From: an uncultured Verrucomicrobiales bacterium
GTDB taxonomy: Bacteria > Verrucomicrobiota > Verrucomicrobiia > Verrucomicrobiales > Akkermansiaceae
Assembly (NCBI GenBank): GCA_937928545.1
Contig: CALGJQ010000019.1
Location: 1-64,000 of the forward strand
Direction of reading: 5' to 3'
DNA: 64,000 bases
How positions within the stretch are numbered: position 1 is the stretch's first letter; the number at the start of each line of letters is the position of its first letter. The notes under the pieces were generated by a model that was not told where the DNA came from, ran no database searches, and saw only the letters and a list, made by a program, of their open reading frames with translations. Of this stretch, positions 1 to 7,670 are shown one piece after another. A program made the position numbers and the translations under genes.

Positions 1-98
1 CGTGGTTGGGGGGCGTGGTTGGGAGACTTGGTTGGGGAGGGACTTGGTTGGGGAGGGACTTGGTTGGGGGGACTTGGTTGGGGGGACTTGGTTGGGGG
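1..98 (+). repeat. G-rich tandem repeat array
   Basis: About seven head-to-tail units of 13-16 bases follow the pattern CTTGGTTGGGG(A)GGGA; the two outermost units begin CGTGG instead of CTTGG. The array touches the left edge, so its full length is unknown. Runs of four to six G on the plus strand, separated by TT-containing spacers, could form G-quadruplexes. It directly precedes a hairpin repeat and the dinG-like gene. Confidence 0.85.
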
Positions 99-128
99 TA
101 AGCGGGCTGGAAGCCCGCTCTCCATATT
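98..128 (+). repeat. Dispersed hairpin repeat, copy 1
   Basis: The palindrome AGCGGGC-TGGAA-GCCCGCT (101-119) is followed by CTCCATATT. The same arrangement, with only the loop changed, recurs at 46211-46241, in both cases after CTTGGTTG. It sits just upstream of the dinG-like gene and could act as a REP-like element or as a terminator for a gene to the left. Confidence 0.75.
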
Positions 129-166
129 AGAGTGGGCTTTCGAGAGGGGAGGAGGTAGATGAGGGA

Positions 167-2152
167 GTGATTTCGCTCGGTGGTGGTAATTCTTTTGGGG
201 ACGAGATGCGGATGGTGTTTTCGGAGACGGGAATGTTGTCCAAGTCTCCGGACTTTGAGTATCGGGCCGAGCAGCAGCAGATGGCGGGCGAGGTGGCGGA
301 TGCTTTGGAGGGCGAGCGGTCGCTGGTGGTAGAGGCGGGAACGGGAGTGGGGAAGTCTTTGGCCTATTTGATTCCGGCGGTAGAGTATGCGATTCGCGAG
401 GGGAAGAAGGCGGTGATTTCGACGCATACCATCAATTTGCAGGAGCAGTTGATTGGGAAGGATTTGCCGATTGTGCGGAAGTTGTTGGCGGAGCCTTTTG
501 AGGCGGCTTTGTTGAAGGGGAGGGGGAACTACTTGTGCCCACTGAGATTGCGTCGGGCAATGGATAACGGAGGGGATCTTTTTACCTCGAGCGAGCAGGA
601 GGAGCTGATGGAGATTTGGAAATGGGCGGAGGGGACGAAGGATGGGACGAAGAGTGGTTTGGACTTTGAGCCGTCGATGAAGGTGTGGCTGCAGGTGTGT
701 AGTGAGTCGCATATTTGCACGCAGCGGACTTGCGGGCCGAGAGGGAATTGCTTTTTCCAGGAGGCGCGGAAGTTGGCGCAAAGTGCGCGGGTTTTGGTGG
801 TGAATCATAGTTTGTTTTTCTCGCTCTTAAATCCGGATGAGGAGGTGAATGAAAATGAGCCGAGTGGATTTTTGGTGCCCAATGATTTTGTGATCTTTGA
901 TGAGGCTCACACGCTGGAAGCGGTGGCGGCGAAGTCGTTGGGGCTGAGGTTGAGTCAGGCGGGTTTGCGATTTGATCTGCAGCGGCTGTATCACCCGAAG
1001 ACGGGCAAGGGGCTTTTGAAATATGCCAAGGCGGAGGAGGCGATGGCTTGTGCGCAAAAGGTGCTGGAGGAGGCGGATGATTTTTTTGGGAACATCGGGG
1101 AGGCGGTGACTTTTGGGGAATGGGGGAGGGAGTGTCGGGTGCGGAATCCTGATTTGGTCGAAAATACCTTGGCGGGGCCTTTGCGGGAGTGCTGGTCGGC
1201 GATTGAAGAAGTGGCCGAGGAAGAGGAAGATGACACGCGAAAGAGCGAGTTGATGGAGGGGGCGCGTCGTTTACGCGAGATGCATGGGGGGCTGAAGTTG
1301 TTTTTGGATCAGGAAGATGGAGGGAGTGTTTATTGGGTGGAGAAGTCGGGGTATGAGGGGACGCAGTTTGTGTTGATGGCGGCGCCTATTAAGGTGGCGG
1401 ATCGCTTGCGGCCGATTTTGTTCGGGCCGGATAAGACCTGTATCACGACGAGCGCGACTCTGGGGACGGGCGATGATCAATTGAGTTATTTTCGAGAAAG
1501 GGTAGGGGCGCAGCATGTGCCAGCGGTGAAAATTGGGAGTCCCTTTGACTATCAAAAGCAGATGGCGATCTATGTCATGAAGTCGATGCCGGATCCTCGA
1601 GATGACGACTATGAAAAGATGCTCATTCACTGGATTGAGCGGGTCCTAATTAAGACGGAAGGGAAAGCTTTCGTTCTGTTTACGAGTCATCGGCTTTTGA
1701 GGTCGGTGGCAGAGACGATGGAGGACTTTTTTCACGAGCAAGGGTTTCAGTTACTTGCGCAGGGGATGGGAATGCCGCGTCAGAAAATGGTCGAAGAATT
1801 TCGACGAGATGTGAACAGCGTGCTCTTTGGGACAGAGAGTTTTTGGGCTGGGGTGGATGTGCCTGGGGAGGCATTGAGCAATGTCATTATTACGCGGATT
1901 CCCTTTGCGGTGCCGGATCATCCTTTGACGGCAGCAAGGTTGGAGGAGATTGAGGCTGAGGGAGGGAATCCTTTTATGCAGTATTCGGTGCCGGAGGCCG
2001 TGATCAAGTTACGGCAAGGGGTTGGTCGTCTGATCCGGACGAAGAAAGACGAGGGGATGGTGGTGATTTTGGACAATCGGGTGGTGACGAAGCGATACGG
2101 AAAGACCTTCCTAGCGGCGCTTCCCCCGGCTCCGGTGAAGATTGTGCCTTAG
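167..2152 (+). CDS. dinG: DinG/XPD-family ATP-dependent DNA helicase
   Basis: Superfamily 2 helicase of the DinG/XPD group, predicted to unwind DNA 5' to 3' during repair or R-loop removal. Walker A AGTGVGKS lies at residues 57-64, a DEAH box (FDEAHTLEA) near residue 245, and four Cys in CPLR, CTQRTC and NCFF motifs fit an Fe-S cluster domain between them. The C-terminal motif GVGRLIR is present. The start is GTG at 167 because a strong GGAGGAGGT lies about 10 bases upstream; ATG at 206 is the alternative. It ends tail-to-tail with aroD, the two stop codons overlapping. Family assignment is firm; the exact paralogue (DinG or YoaA) is not settled. Confidence 0.9.
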   Translation: MISLGGGNSFGDEMRMVFSETGMLSKSPDFEYRAEQQQMAGEVADALEGERSLVVEAGTGVGKSLAYLIPAVEYAIREGKKAVISTHTINLQEQLIGKDLPIVRKLLAEPFEAALLKGRGNYLCPLRLRRAMDNGGDLFTSSEQEELMEIWKWAEGTKDGTKSGLDFEPSMKVWLQVCSESHICTQRTCGPRGNCFFQEARKLAQSARVLVVNHSLFFSLLNPDEEVNENEPSGFLVPNDFVIFDEAHTLEAVAAKSLGLRLSQAGLRFDLQRLYHPKTGKGLLKYAKAEEAMACAQKVLEEADDFFGNIGEAVTFGEWGRECRVRNPDLVENTLAGPLRECWSAIEEVAEEEEDDTRKSELMEGARRLREMHGGLKLFLDQEDGGSVYWVEKSGYEGTQFVLMAAPIKVADRLRPILFGPDKTCITTSATLGTGDDQLSYFRERVGAQHVPAVKIGSPFDYQKQMAIYVMKSMPDPRDDDYEKMLIHWIERVLIKTEGKAFVLFTSHRLLRSVAETMEDFFHEQGFQLLAQGMGMPRQKMVEEFRRDVNSVLFGTESFWAGVDVPGEALSNVIITRIPFAVPDHPLTAARLEEIEAEGGNPFMQYSVPEAVIKLRQGVGRLIRTKKDEGMVVILDNRVVTKRYGKTFLAALPPAPVKIVP

Positions 2153-2829
2153 ACGGAAATGGCTTCCTTGAGGAGCTTGGCGGACCATTGGTCAGGAGCG
2201 GTGGGGGTGTCTCCAAGGTAGCCGTAGTTGAGGAGGGAGCCGGCTTTAGCCATCAGGGGACGAGCGGCGGCTCCAAGGGGGCCCATGCCCATGATGGAAA
2301 GTTTTTGATGGGGGAGGGATTCGATCAAAGAGCAATGAGATTTTATATCATTAAGGGAATTTGCCATGAGGGCGAATTTATGGATATCGACCAGATCCTG
2401 ATTGAATTTTGAACTGAGAAAATCGAGCGATGGGGTCTTTTCGAAGTCGTGGAAGGAGCCGACGACGATGATTTCGGACTTTCGAGCCTCGGTGACGACA
2501 TGAGTTAGTGAGGGGAGGTCTCGTAACTCGATATCAATCAGTGAAGCATGGGGCATGAGGGCTTGATAGGCGGTGGTTCGATCTTCGATGGTCCAGTCGG
2601 ACTGCCCACCCTCGATGGGCCCCCGAGCGGTGATGAGCAGGGGGAGGTGGGAGTTTTTTGCGAAATCGACGACCTCTGATCCGAAGCCCAAAGAATCGAG
2701 TCTTAATTCAAGAATATCGCATTCAGATGCTGATGGGATTTGCGAGAGAGTCTCGGAGTCAGCGATGGCACCGACCACGAGCGGTGTTTTTTGCTGGATG
2801 GAGTCGATGACTTGGTTGGGCTGCCTCAT
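2149..2829 (-). CDS. aroD: 3-dehydroquinate dehydratase, type I
   Basis: Third step of the shikimate pathway: dehydration of 3-dehydroquinate through a Schiff base. Type I signatures are visible: ELRLD and LITAR substrate-binding strands, GSFHDF with the catalytic His (residue 127), HKFAL with the Schiff-base Lys (residue 151), and MGMGPLG near the C-terminus. At 226 residues the length is normal for the single-domain enzyme. ATG at 2829 is preferred; an in-frame TTG lies two codons upstream. No neighbouring aro genes are seen. The terminal loop differs somewhat from the usual AAPGQ motif (TAPDQ here). Confidence 0.92.
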   Translation of the reverse strand: MRQPNQVIDSIQQKTPLVVGAIADSETLSQIPSASECDILELRLDSLGFGSEVVDFAKNSHLPLLITARGPIEGGQSDWTIEDRTTAYQALMPHASLIDIELRDLPSLTHVVTEARKSEIIVVGSFHDFEKTPSLDFLSSKFNQDLVDIHKFALMANSLNDIKSHCSLIESLPHQKLSIMGMGPLGAAARPLMAKAGSLLNYGYLGDTPTAPDQWSAKLLKEAISV

Positions 2830-2986
2830 GGGCAAGAGCTTGGGGTGGGCTGATTCACTTTGTCAAAAAGCTTCGCTCAGAATCGGAGACCCCTGTCAAC
2901 CGCTAAAAAAAGCAAGAGATTTCCTGTTTTTTGCTAGCCGTCCCCTATCTGTATTTCCTAGTTTGCTCAAAACCTTTCAACAAATT

Positions 2987-3622
2987 ATGAATATTTTGAG
3001 AATCTGCAAAACTTTCCTGCCTGTTACGTGTTGTGTCGCGCTCTCTTCAGCGGCTTTTGGACAGTTGAAATTGTCTGACGAGGCTCGCTTTGACGTGAGC
3101 GATCCGCAGTTCGATAGCTTGCAGTCGCCAAACATTAATGATGGCAACGGAAAGAGCTTCAAGCCCAAGGATTGGTTGGAGGTTGAGGTGAAGCTCAAGG
3201 TTCAGAAGCTAAAAGAGGAGCCGAAGGACAAATATCTCGACGAAATCAAGGTGAACTGGAACGTCGTGGTGAAAGGCCAGGATCGTAAGAATTACTGGAT
3301 TAAGAAAACGGTGACTTACGTCAACTTTCCGACTGACGAAGAGGTTTATGTTTCAATCTATCTCTCGCCAAACACCTTGAAGCGGATCACCGGAAAAGAC
3401 CGAGCTGGCAAGAGTGATCTTGAAGCCATCGGTGGAGAAATTGAGCTGAACGGTGCGATGGTCGGCTTCTTCAATCACGGAGCCAAAAAAGGTTGGTGGC
3501 GTGATTCCCTCAAGGGCGTGGAAATCACTTCAAAATTCCCGCTTCTTGATAAAACACAGACTCCTTTTGCTCCCCTCTGGTATGACCGCTACGCCGAAGT
3601 CAAACCAAAGAATGACAACTGA
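2987..3622 (+). CDS. Amuc_1102-like exported pilus-locus protein
   Basis: A 211-residue secreted protein with a signal peptide ending near AAFGQ. The FKPKDWLEVEV, YLSPNTLKRITG, KKGWWRDS and LWYDRYAEV segments resemble what I recall of Amuc_1102 of Akkermansia muciniphila, a protein of its type IV pilus-like locus. The following four genes match Amuc_1101 to Amuc_1098 in the same transcriptional order, which supports the call. ATG 2987 is chosen because it opens directly into the signal peptide; the open frame runs further upstream only because it overlaps the antisense of aroD. The molecular function of the family is unknown; a periplasmic or outer-membrane accessory role in pilus or secretin assembly is inferred. 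Confidence 0.82.
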   Translation: MNILRICKTFLPVTCCVALSSAAFGQLKLSDEARFDVSDPQFDSLQSPNINDGNGKSFKPKDWLEVEVKLKVQKLKEEPKDKYLDEIKVNWNVVVKGQDRKNYWIKKTVTYVNFPTDEEVYVSIYLSPNTLKRITGKDRAGKSDLEAIGGEIELNGAMVGFFNHGAKKGWWRDSLKGVEITSKFPLLDKTQTPFAPLWYDRYAEVKPKNDN

Positions 3623-3675
3623 TTTTCTCCCCTAGTTAGACACACCTCACACACTAGCACCACACATACATTATC

Positions 3676-5430
3676 ATGGCTGACCAACAGTCGATTATCG
3701 CACTCAATATCGGATCCCAACGGATTTCCATGGGCGTTTTCGCTCCGACCAAGAAAGGCTTGGTTCTTAAAAACTATGGGGCAACGAGCATCCTTGCTGA
3801 TCCAGCAACGGAAGCAGCTCGGATTCCACAGGTTCAACTCGCGATCAAAGAGCTCGCCAAAGGCCTGAAGGTCGGGAACCAAAAGGCCGCCTACGCCCTC
3901 TCGGGGCAGTCGGTCTTTGTCCGTTTTGTTAAGCTCCCGCCTCTGGAGTCTGAGAACATGGATGAGCTCGTTAAGTTCGAGGCTCAGCAAAATGTTCCTT
4001 TCCCGATCGATGAGGTCGTCTGGGACTGGGAAAAATTGGAGACTGGTGGCATCGAAACCGAAGTGGTGATCGTTGCGATTAAGTCTGATTCCCTCAATGA
4101 TTTGAACTCCGTGGTTGCGGAGACCGGGCTTGGAACACGCCTTGTTGATTGTGCGCCGATCGCTCTCTACAATGCCTTCCGCTACAACTATCAAGGTTTG
4201 GAGGAAAGTGTTCTCCTTCTCGATATCGGAGCGAAGACTTCGAACCTCATTTATGCCGAAGGTGGTAAGTTCTTTACCCGTTCGGTCTCAATTGGTGGAT
4301 CTAACCTTACCAGTGCGATTGCGAAGGACTACAATGTCTCCTTTGCCGAAGCTGAGAATAGTAAACTCACAAACGGTCTTGTCACCCTCGGTGGCGGACA
4401 TGCGGGGCAGCTTGACGAAGCCACCGCCGCTCTCGGCACGGTCATTCGAAATGCTCTCACTCGCCTGACGGCTGAAATCCAGCGAACCAATACTCTCTTC
4501 CGCAGTCAACAAGGTGGTAACGCTCCGACCAAAGTGCTTCTTGCAGGTGGTTCAGCGAATCTTCCTTACCTTCGTGAATTCCTCGAAGAAAAGCTCAGTC
4601 TTCCGGTTGAAACCTTCAATCCCCTCCAGCGTATCTCGGTTGGCAAGGGCGTGGATGTTGACACTCTCGGAGGCGAAGCTCACATGCTCGGTGAGCTTGT
4701 TGGTTTGGGTCTCCGGGCTGCTGATAAATCAGTCGTCGGGATCGATCTCGTTCCTGACGCGGTGCAAGCGCAGCGTGACATTACGCGACGCAAGCCCGCG
4801 CTGATTCTCGCTTCCACTCTCTTCCTTGCCGGACTCGCTGCTTGGGCTGGCTTCAAGGCCAAGTCTGTTGGCGACGGAAAAGCGTTTTTGGCAGACCTTG
4901 AAAAAGACGAAATCAACCTCGAGCAGCCTGCTCGTAAAATTGAAAAGTTATTGAAGGCTGAGAAAGAGAGTCTCCAACTCGTTAAGTCTTATGCGGCGGC
5001 TGAAAAGGGACGAGTTTCCGTGATCGATGTTTGGAATGACATTTCCAAGCACTTCGTGAGCGAAAACGTCTGGGTTTCCGACCTCGAGTTCAGAACGAAC
5101 TACACCCTCGAAGGTGATGCCAGCTCTGATCCCGTGATCGATGCGAGTTTTGCGACCGCAAATTACGGCAGTTCTTCTCTTCAGGAAGAAAAGGAGATGG
5201 TCGATTCGGTTTCGATTAAGGGATACCACCTCAACAAGAACATCGAGGTTCTCGAAATCCTCAAGCGTCTCAAAACCTCGGAAGTTCTCACCTTCAAGTG
5301 GAACGAAAAAGACATTCCTGACAGTCAGATCATTAAATTGAACATGGCCGCTCCGAACGAAGAAACTGGTGATTACGCCGCTCCCTTCGAGCTCGTCATT
5401 CCATTGGCCACGCCGATCAAACTCAACTAG
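3676..5430 (+). CDS. pilM: PilM-PilN fusion, type IV pilus inner-membrane platform (Amuc_1101-like)
   Basis: Residues 1 to about 340 form an actin-like PilM ATPase domain: an N-terminal phosphate loop (LNIGSQRI), FEAQQNVPFP, LLDIGAKTSN and the adenosine motif LLAGGSANLPYL. A single membrane helix follows at about 374-392. The periplasmic remainder contains a coiled coil and a PilN-like fold (VIDVWNDISKHF). In most pili PilM and PilN are separate proteins that bind each other, so the fusion hard-wires the contact. Start ATG 3676 has no Shine-Dalgarno sequence but lies behind a CACACCT leader like the next genes. It follows the Amuc_1102-like gene by 53 bases and precedes the Amuc_1100-like gene by 27. 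Confidence 0.88.
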   Translation: MADQQSIIALNIGSQRISMGVFAPTKKGLVLKNYGATSILADPATEAARIPQVQLAIKELAKGLKVGNQKAAYALSGQSVFVRFVKLPPLESENMDELVKFEAQQNVPFPIDEVVWDWEKLETGGIETEVVIVAIKSDSLNDLNSVVAETGLGTRLVDCAPIALYNAFRYNYQGLEESVLLLDIGAKTSNLIYAEGGKFFTRSVSIGGSNLTSAIAKDYNVSFAEAENSKLTNGLVTLGGGHAGQLDEATAALGTVIRNALTRLTAEIQRTNTLFRSQQGGNAPTKVLLAGGSANLPYLREFLEEKLSLPVETFNPLQRISVGKGVDVDTLGGEAHMLGELVGLGLRAADKSVVGIDLVPDAVQAQRDITRRKPALILASTLFLAGLAAWAGFKAKSVGDGKAFLADLEKDEINLEQPARKIEKLLKAEKESLQLVKSYAAAEKGRVSVIDVWNDISKHFVSENVWVSDLEFRTNYTLEGDASSDPVIDASFATANYGSSSLQEEKEMVDSVSIKGYHLNKNIEVLEILKRLKTSEVLTFKWNEKDIPDSQIIKLNMAAPNEETGDYAAPFELVIPLATPIKLN

Positions 5431-5457
5431 CACACACCTACATTTACAATTATCATT

Positions 5458-6480
5458 ATGACTTGGTTTAAAGAAAACAAGTTCCTTGGAGGACTCCTCT
5501 GCATCACCTTGTTGCTCGCCGCCTTGATTATCTTCCTTGGAACCAAATTCGGTTCGAGTCTGGAGGAGGTTCAAGCCGAGATTTCCAGCAAGCAATCGAA
5601 GCTCGAGAAGATGAAGACCCTCAATCCTTATCCCACCATCGAGAGTGCGAAGGAGAAAGAGGCGAATCTCATCGCGGTCTTGGCTAAGCAAAATGAGGCT
5701 CGCGAGAAGATTCTCGCGTTCCGTCCTGAGGCAATCAACGAGGTCTCTGGTGCGATTTTCTCAGAGAATCTCAGTTCAACCGTCGCCAAGGTTAAAGAAC
5801 TCTTTCCTGGAGAGGGTTCTCTTCCAAAGTCCTTTAATCTTGGATTCGAAGACTACACCGGTGGTCCTCCTAAGGAGGGTTCAACCGGCGTTCTTACCTA
5901 CCAATTGGGAGCGATGGAATATCTCTTCGAGAACATCGCTTCGGCTGGCATCAGCAAAGTTCAGAACCTCGTTCGAGTTGAGCTTCCTGCTGAAAAAGGG
6001 GAAGAGTGGCCAAATGCGGTTGGAGCGAAGAAGGGGAAGAAATCTTCAAAGTCGAATTTTAAGAAGAAAAAGTCATCGAAGGGCAAAGGGAAGGGAAGGA
6101 AGACTTTTTCTTTCGAAGAACTCCCTCCGGTAGCTCATCGCATGCCTTTCGAGTTGGTGGTCAAAGCACCTGAAGAAGAAGTTCGGAAGTTCCTCTCTCA
6201 GATTGCCAATTCTGACGAATATTTCTTCGAGACACGCCTCGTTCGCGTCTTGAATCCCTCGCCTATTCCATCTTCAGGCAAAGCCGCTACTTCTAAGGCG
6301 GATAAGCCCAAAGACGATTTTGGAGGTGGCTTCGAAATCGAAGGCGAAGAAGCCGCTCCTGAAGAAATCGTGTCCGAGCAGATCTTGAATAAGGTCTCTG
6401 GTGGCGATGAACTCGTTCTCTATCTCCGTGCCGATCTTCTCCTCTTTATTGACGAGAAGAAATTCCCAGAACTCAAATAA
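5458..6480 (+). CDS. Amuc_1100-like inner-membrane pilus protein
   Basis: A bitopic membrane protein of 340 residues: a short cytoplasmic N-terminus (MTWFKENK), one helix (about 10-28), a coiled coil, then two periplasmic domains. The second half (MPFELVV, DEYFFETRLVRVLNPSPIP, and LVLYLRADLLLF at the end) aligns with the corresponding part of Amuc_1100, the A. muciniphila protein known for TLR2 signalling; gene order agrees. A Lys/Ser/Gly-rich basic tract at about residues 190-214 sits where Amuc_1100 has an acidic linker. Presumed role: PilO/GspM-like alignment of the PilM-PilN platform with the secretin. Start ATG 5458 follows an ACACCTAC leader without a Shine-Dalgarno sequence. Confidence 0.85.
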   Translation: MTWFKENKFLGGLLCITLLLAALIIFLGTKFGSSLEEVQAEISSKQSKLEKMKTLNPYPTIESAKEKEANLIAVLAKQNEAREKILAFRPEAINEVSGAIFSENLSSTVAKVKELFPGEGSLPKSFNLGFEDYTGGPPKEGSTGVLTYQLGAMEYLFENIASAGISKVQNLVRVELPAEKGEEWPNAVGAKKGKKSSKSNFKKKKSSKGKGKGRKTFSFEELPPVAHRMPFELVVKAPEEEVRKFLSQIANSDEYFFETRLVRVLNPSPIPSSGKAATSKADKPKDDFGGGFEIEGEEAAPEEIVSEQILNKVSGGDELVLYLRADLLLFIDEKKFPELK

Positions 6481-6496
6481 CAACACCTACGAAAAA

Positions 6497-7570
6497 ATGT
6501 CCTGGATTAAAGAAAACTACCATATCGCAGCCCTCGGTGGCGGTGCCCTCGTTTTAGTGGGCCTCGGCTACCTTGGCTTTAGTGCGAATCAAGCAGTGAA
6601 CGACGAGTTCAATGCTAACAACCCGACTCCGAAGAATGACACCAAAGTTGCAGGCGGTGACATTGCGGAATACGTGAGTAAATCCGTAACGGAAGTGACC
6701 CCGATCAAGCGTCGTGACACTCCGACAGAGCGCCCGGTTGATCTCTTCACCAGTGTGGATCTCTACACCCGCGGCGAGAATACCCAAGAGCCCTTGGACC
6801 TCCTGACGATGCCTGAGCCAGTGCATCCACCGATTGATAATCAGTGGTGGGTTGATCACCGCATCGACCCCTCATTTTCCGATTCTCCACATAAGGATCA
6901 GGATGGAGATGGCTTCACCAACCTCGAAGAATTTGAAGCGAAGACCGATCCAAACGATGGGAAGAGCCATGGTGCCCTCATCTCTAAATTGGAAGTGGTG
7001 ACCGTCGAAAGCGATAAATGGCTTCTTCTCTTCAAGAGTGTTCTTGGTGCGAAGGATCGCTTTCAATTTGATTACAAATTCATCCCCTCTGGGGGGCGAC
7101 TTAAAGAGAACCGTATCGCTGGATCGGATTCGGTCCAAAAAGGCGGTTCTTTCTTTAAAGATGAACCTGGCAAAGGTCGTTATATTTTGAAAGACGTGGT
7201 AGCTAGGGAAGAGGATGGTCCCACTGGCCGGCGTCCTCGTAATTGGGCGATCGTCGAAGATCGGCGTCCAAATAAGAAGGGTCAGACCTATGAGCTTCCG
7301 TTTAACCTCAAAAAAGGATTCTACGCACGAGAAGGGCAATTCGACCACACCGTCACTTTTAGTCTGAACGCGATTGGCGAAGCCGATAAAAAGTTCAAAG
7401 TCGAAGAGAATGGTCAATTTTCTCTCCCTAATGGTGGAGAAGAGGCTGGATACACCCTCGTCGAGGTCAAGCTTGGCGAAGATCGTAAGCCGGTCTCTGT
7501 GGTCGTCCAAATTGGAGACGATAAGACCAAGACTCGTGAAATTCCGGTGCCACAAGCACCCGCTCAATAG
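6497..7570 (+). CDS. Amuc_1099-like pilus-locus protein with a Ca-binding repeat
   Basis: 357 residues: an N-terminal membrane anchor (about 8-27, Gly/Leu-rich), a low-complexity stretch, a thrombospondin-3-like calcium loop (DQDGDGFTNLEEF, about 134-147) and a C-terminal beta-rich domain ending in Pro/Gln. Position between the Amuc_1100-like gene and the secretin matches Amuc_1099 in Akkermansia. ATG 6497 is preferred over upstream in-frame codons because it lies 16 bases after the previous stop, directly after a CAACACCTAC leader, and gives the MSWIKENY opening that mirrors MTWFKENK of the previous protein. It may link the platform to the secretin, like PilP; this is inference. Confidence 0.8.
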   Translation: MSWIKENYHIAALGGGALVLVGLGYLGFSANQAVNDEFNANNPTPKNDTKVAGGDIAEYVSKSVTEVTPIKRRDTPTERPVDLFTSVDLYTRGENTQEPLDLLTMPEPVHPPIDNQWWVDHRIDPSFSDSPHKDQDGDGFTNLEEFEAKTDPNDGKSHGALISKLEVVTVESDKWLLLFKSVLGAKDRFQFDYKFIPSGGRLKENRIAGSDSVQKGGSFFKDEPGKGRYILKDVVAREEDGPTGRRPRNWAIVEDRRPNKKGQTYELPFNLKKGFYAREGQFDHTVTFSLNAIGEADKKFKVEENGQFSLPNGGEEAGYTLVEVKLGEDRKPVSVVVQIGDDKTKTREIPVPQAPAQ

Positions 7571-7670
7571 AAAAATAAACTTCGGGCGCGGAAAGAAGCA
7601 TGGAAAATGCCAGCTTTTGAAGAAAAGGCTTTCCAACCCCCCCATAAATTAACGATAAATCAAACAGATC

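Noticed and set aside
1..98. CRISPR array
   Set aside because: Units of 13-16 bases without unique spacers and no cas genes.
2573..2986. Extended N-terminus of the Amuc_1102-like protein
   Set aside because: The upstream part is antisense to aroD and the signal peptide begins exactly at ATG 2987.
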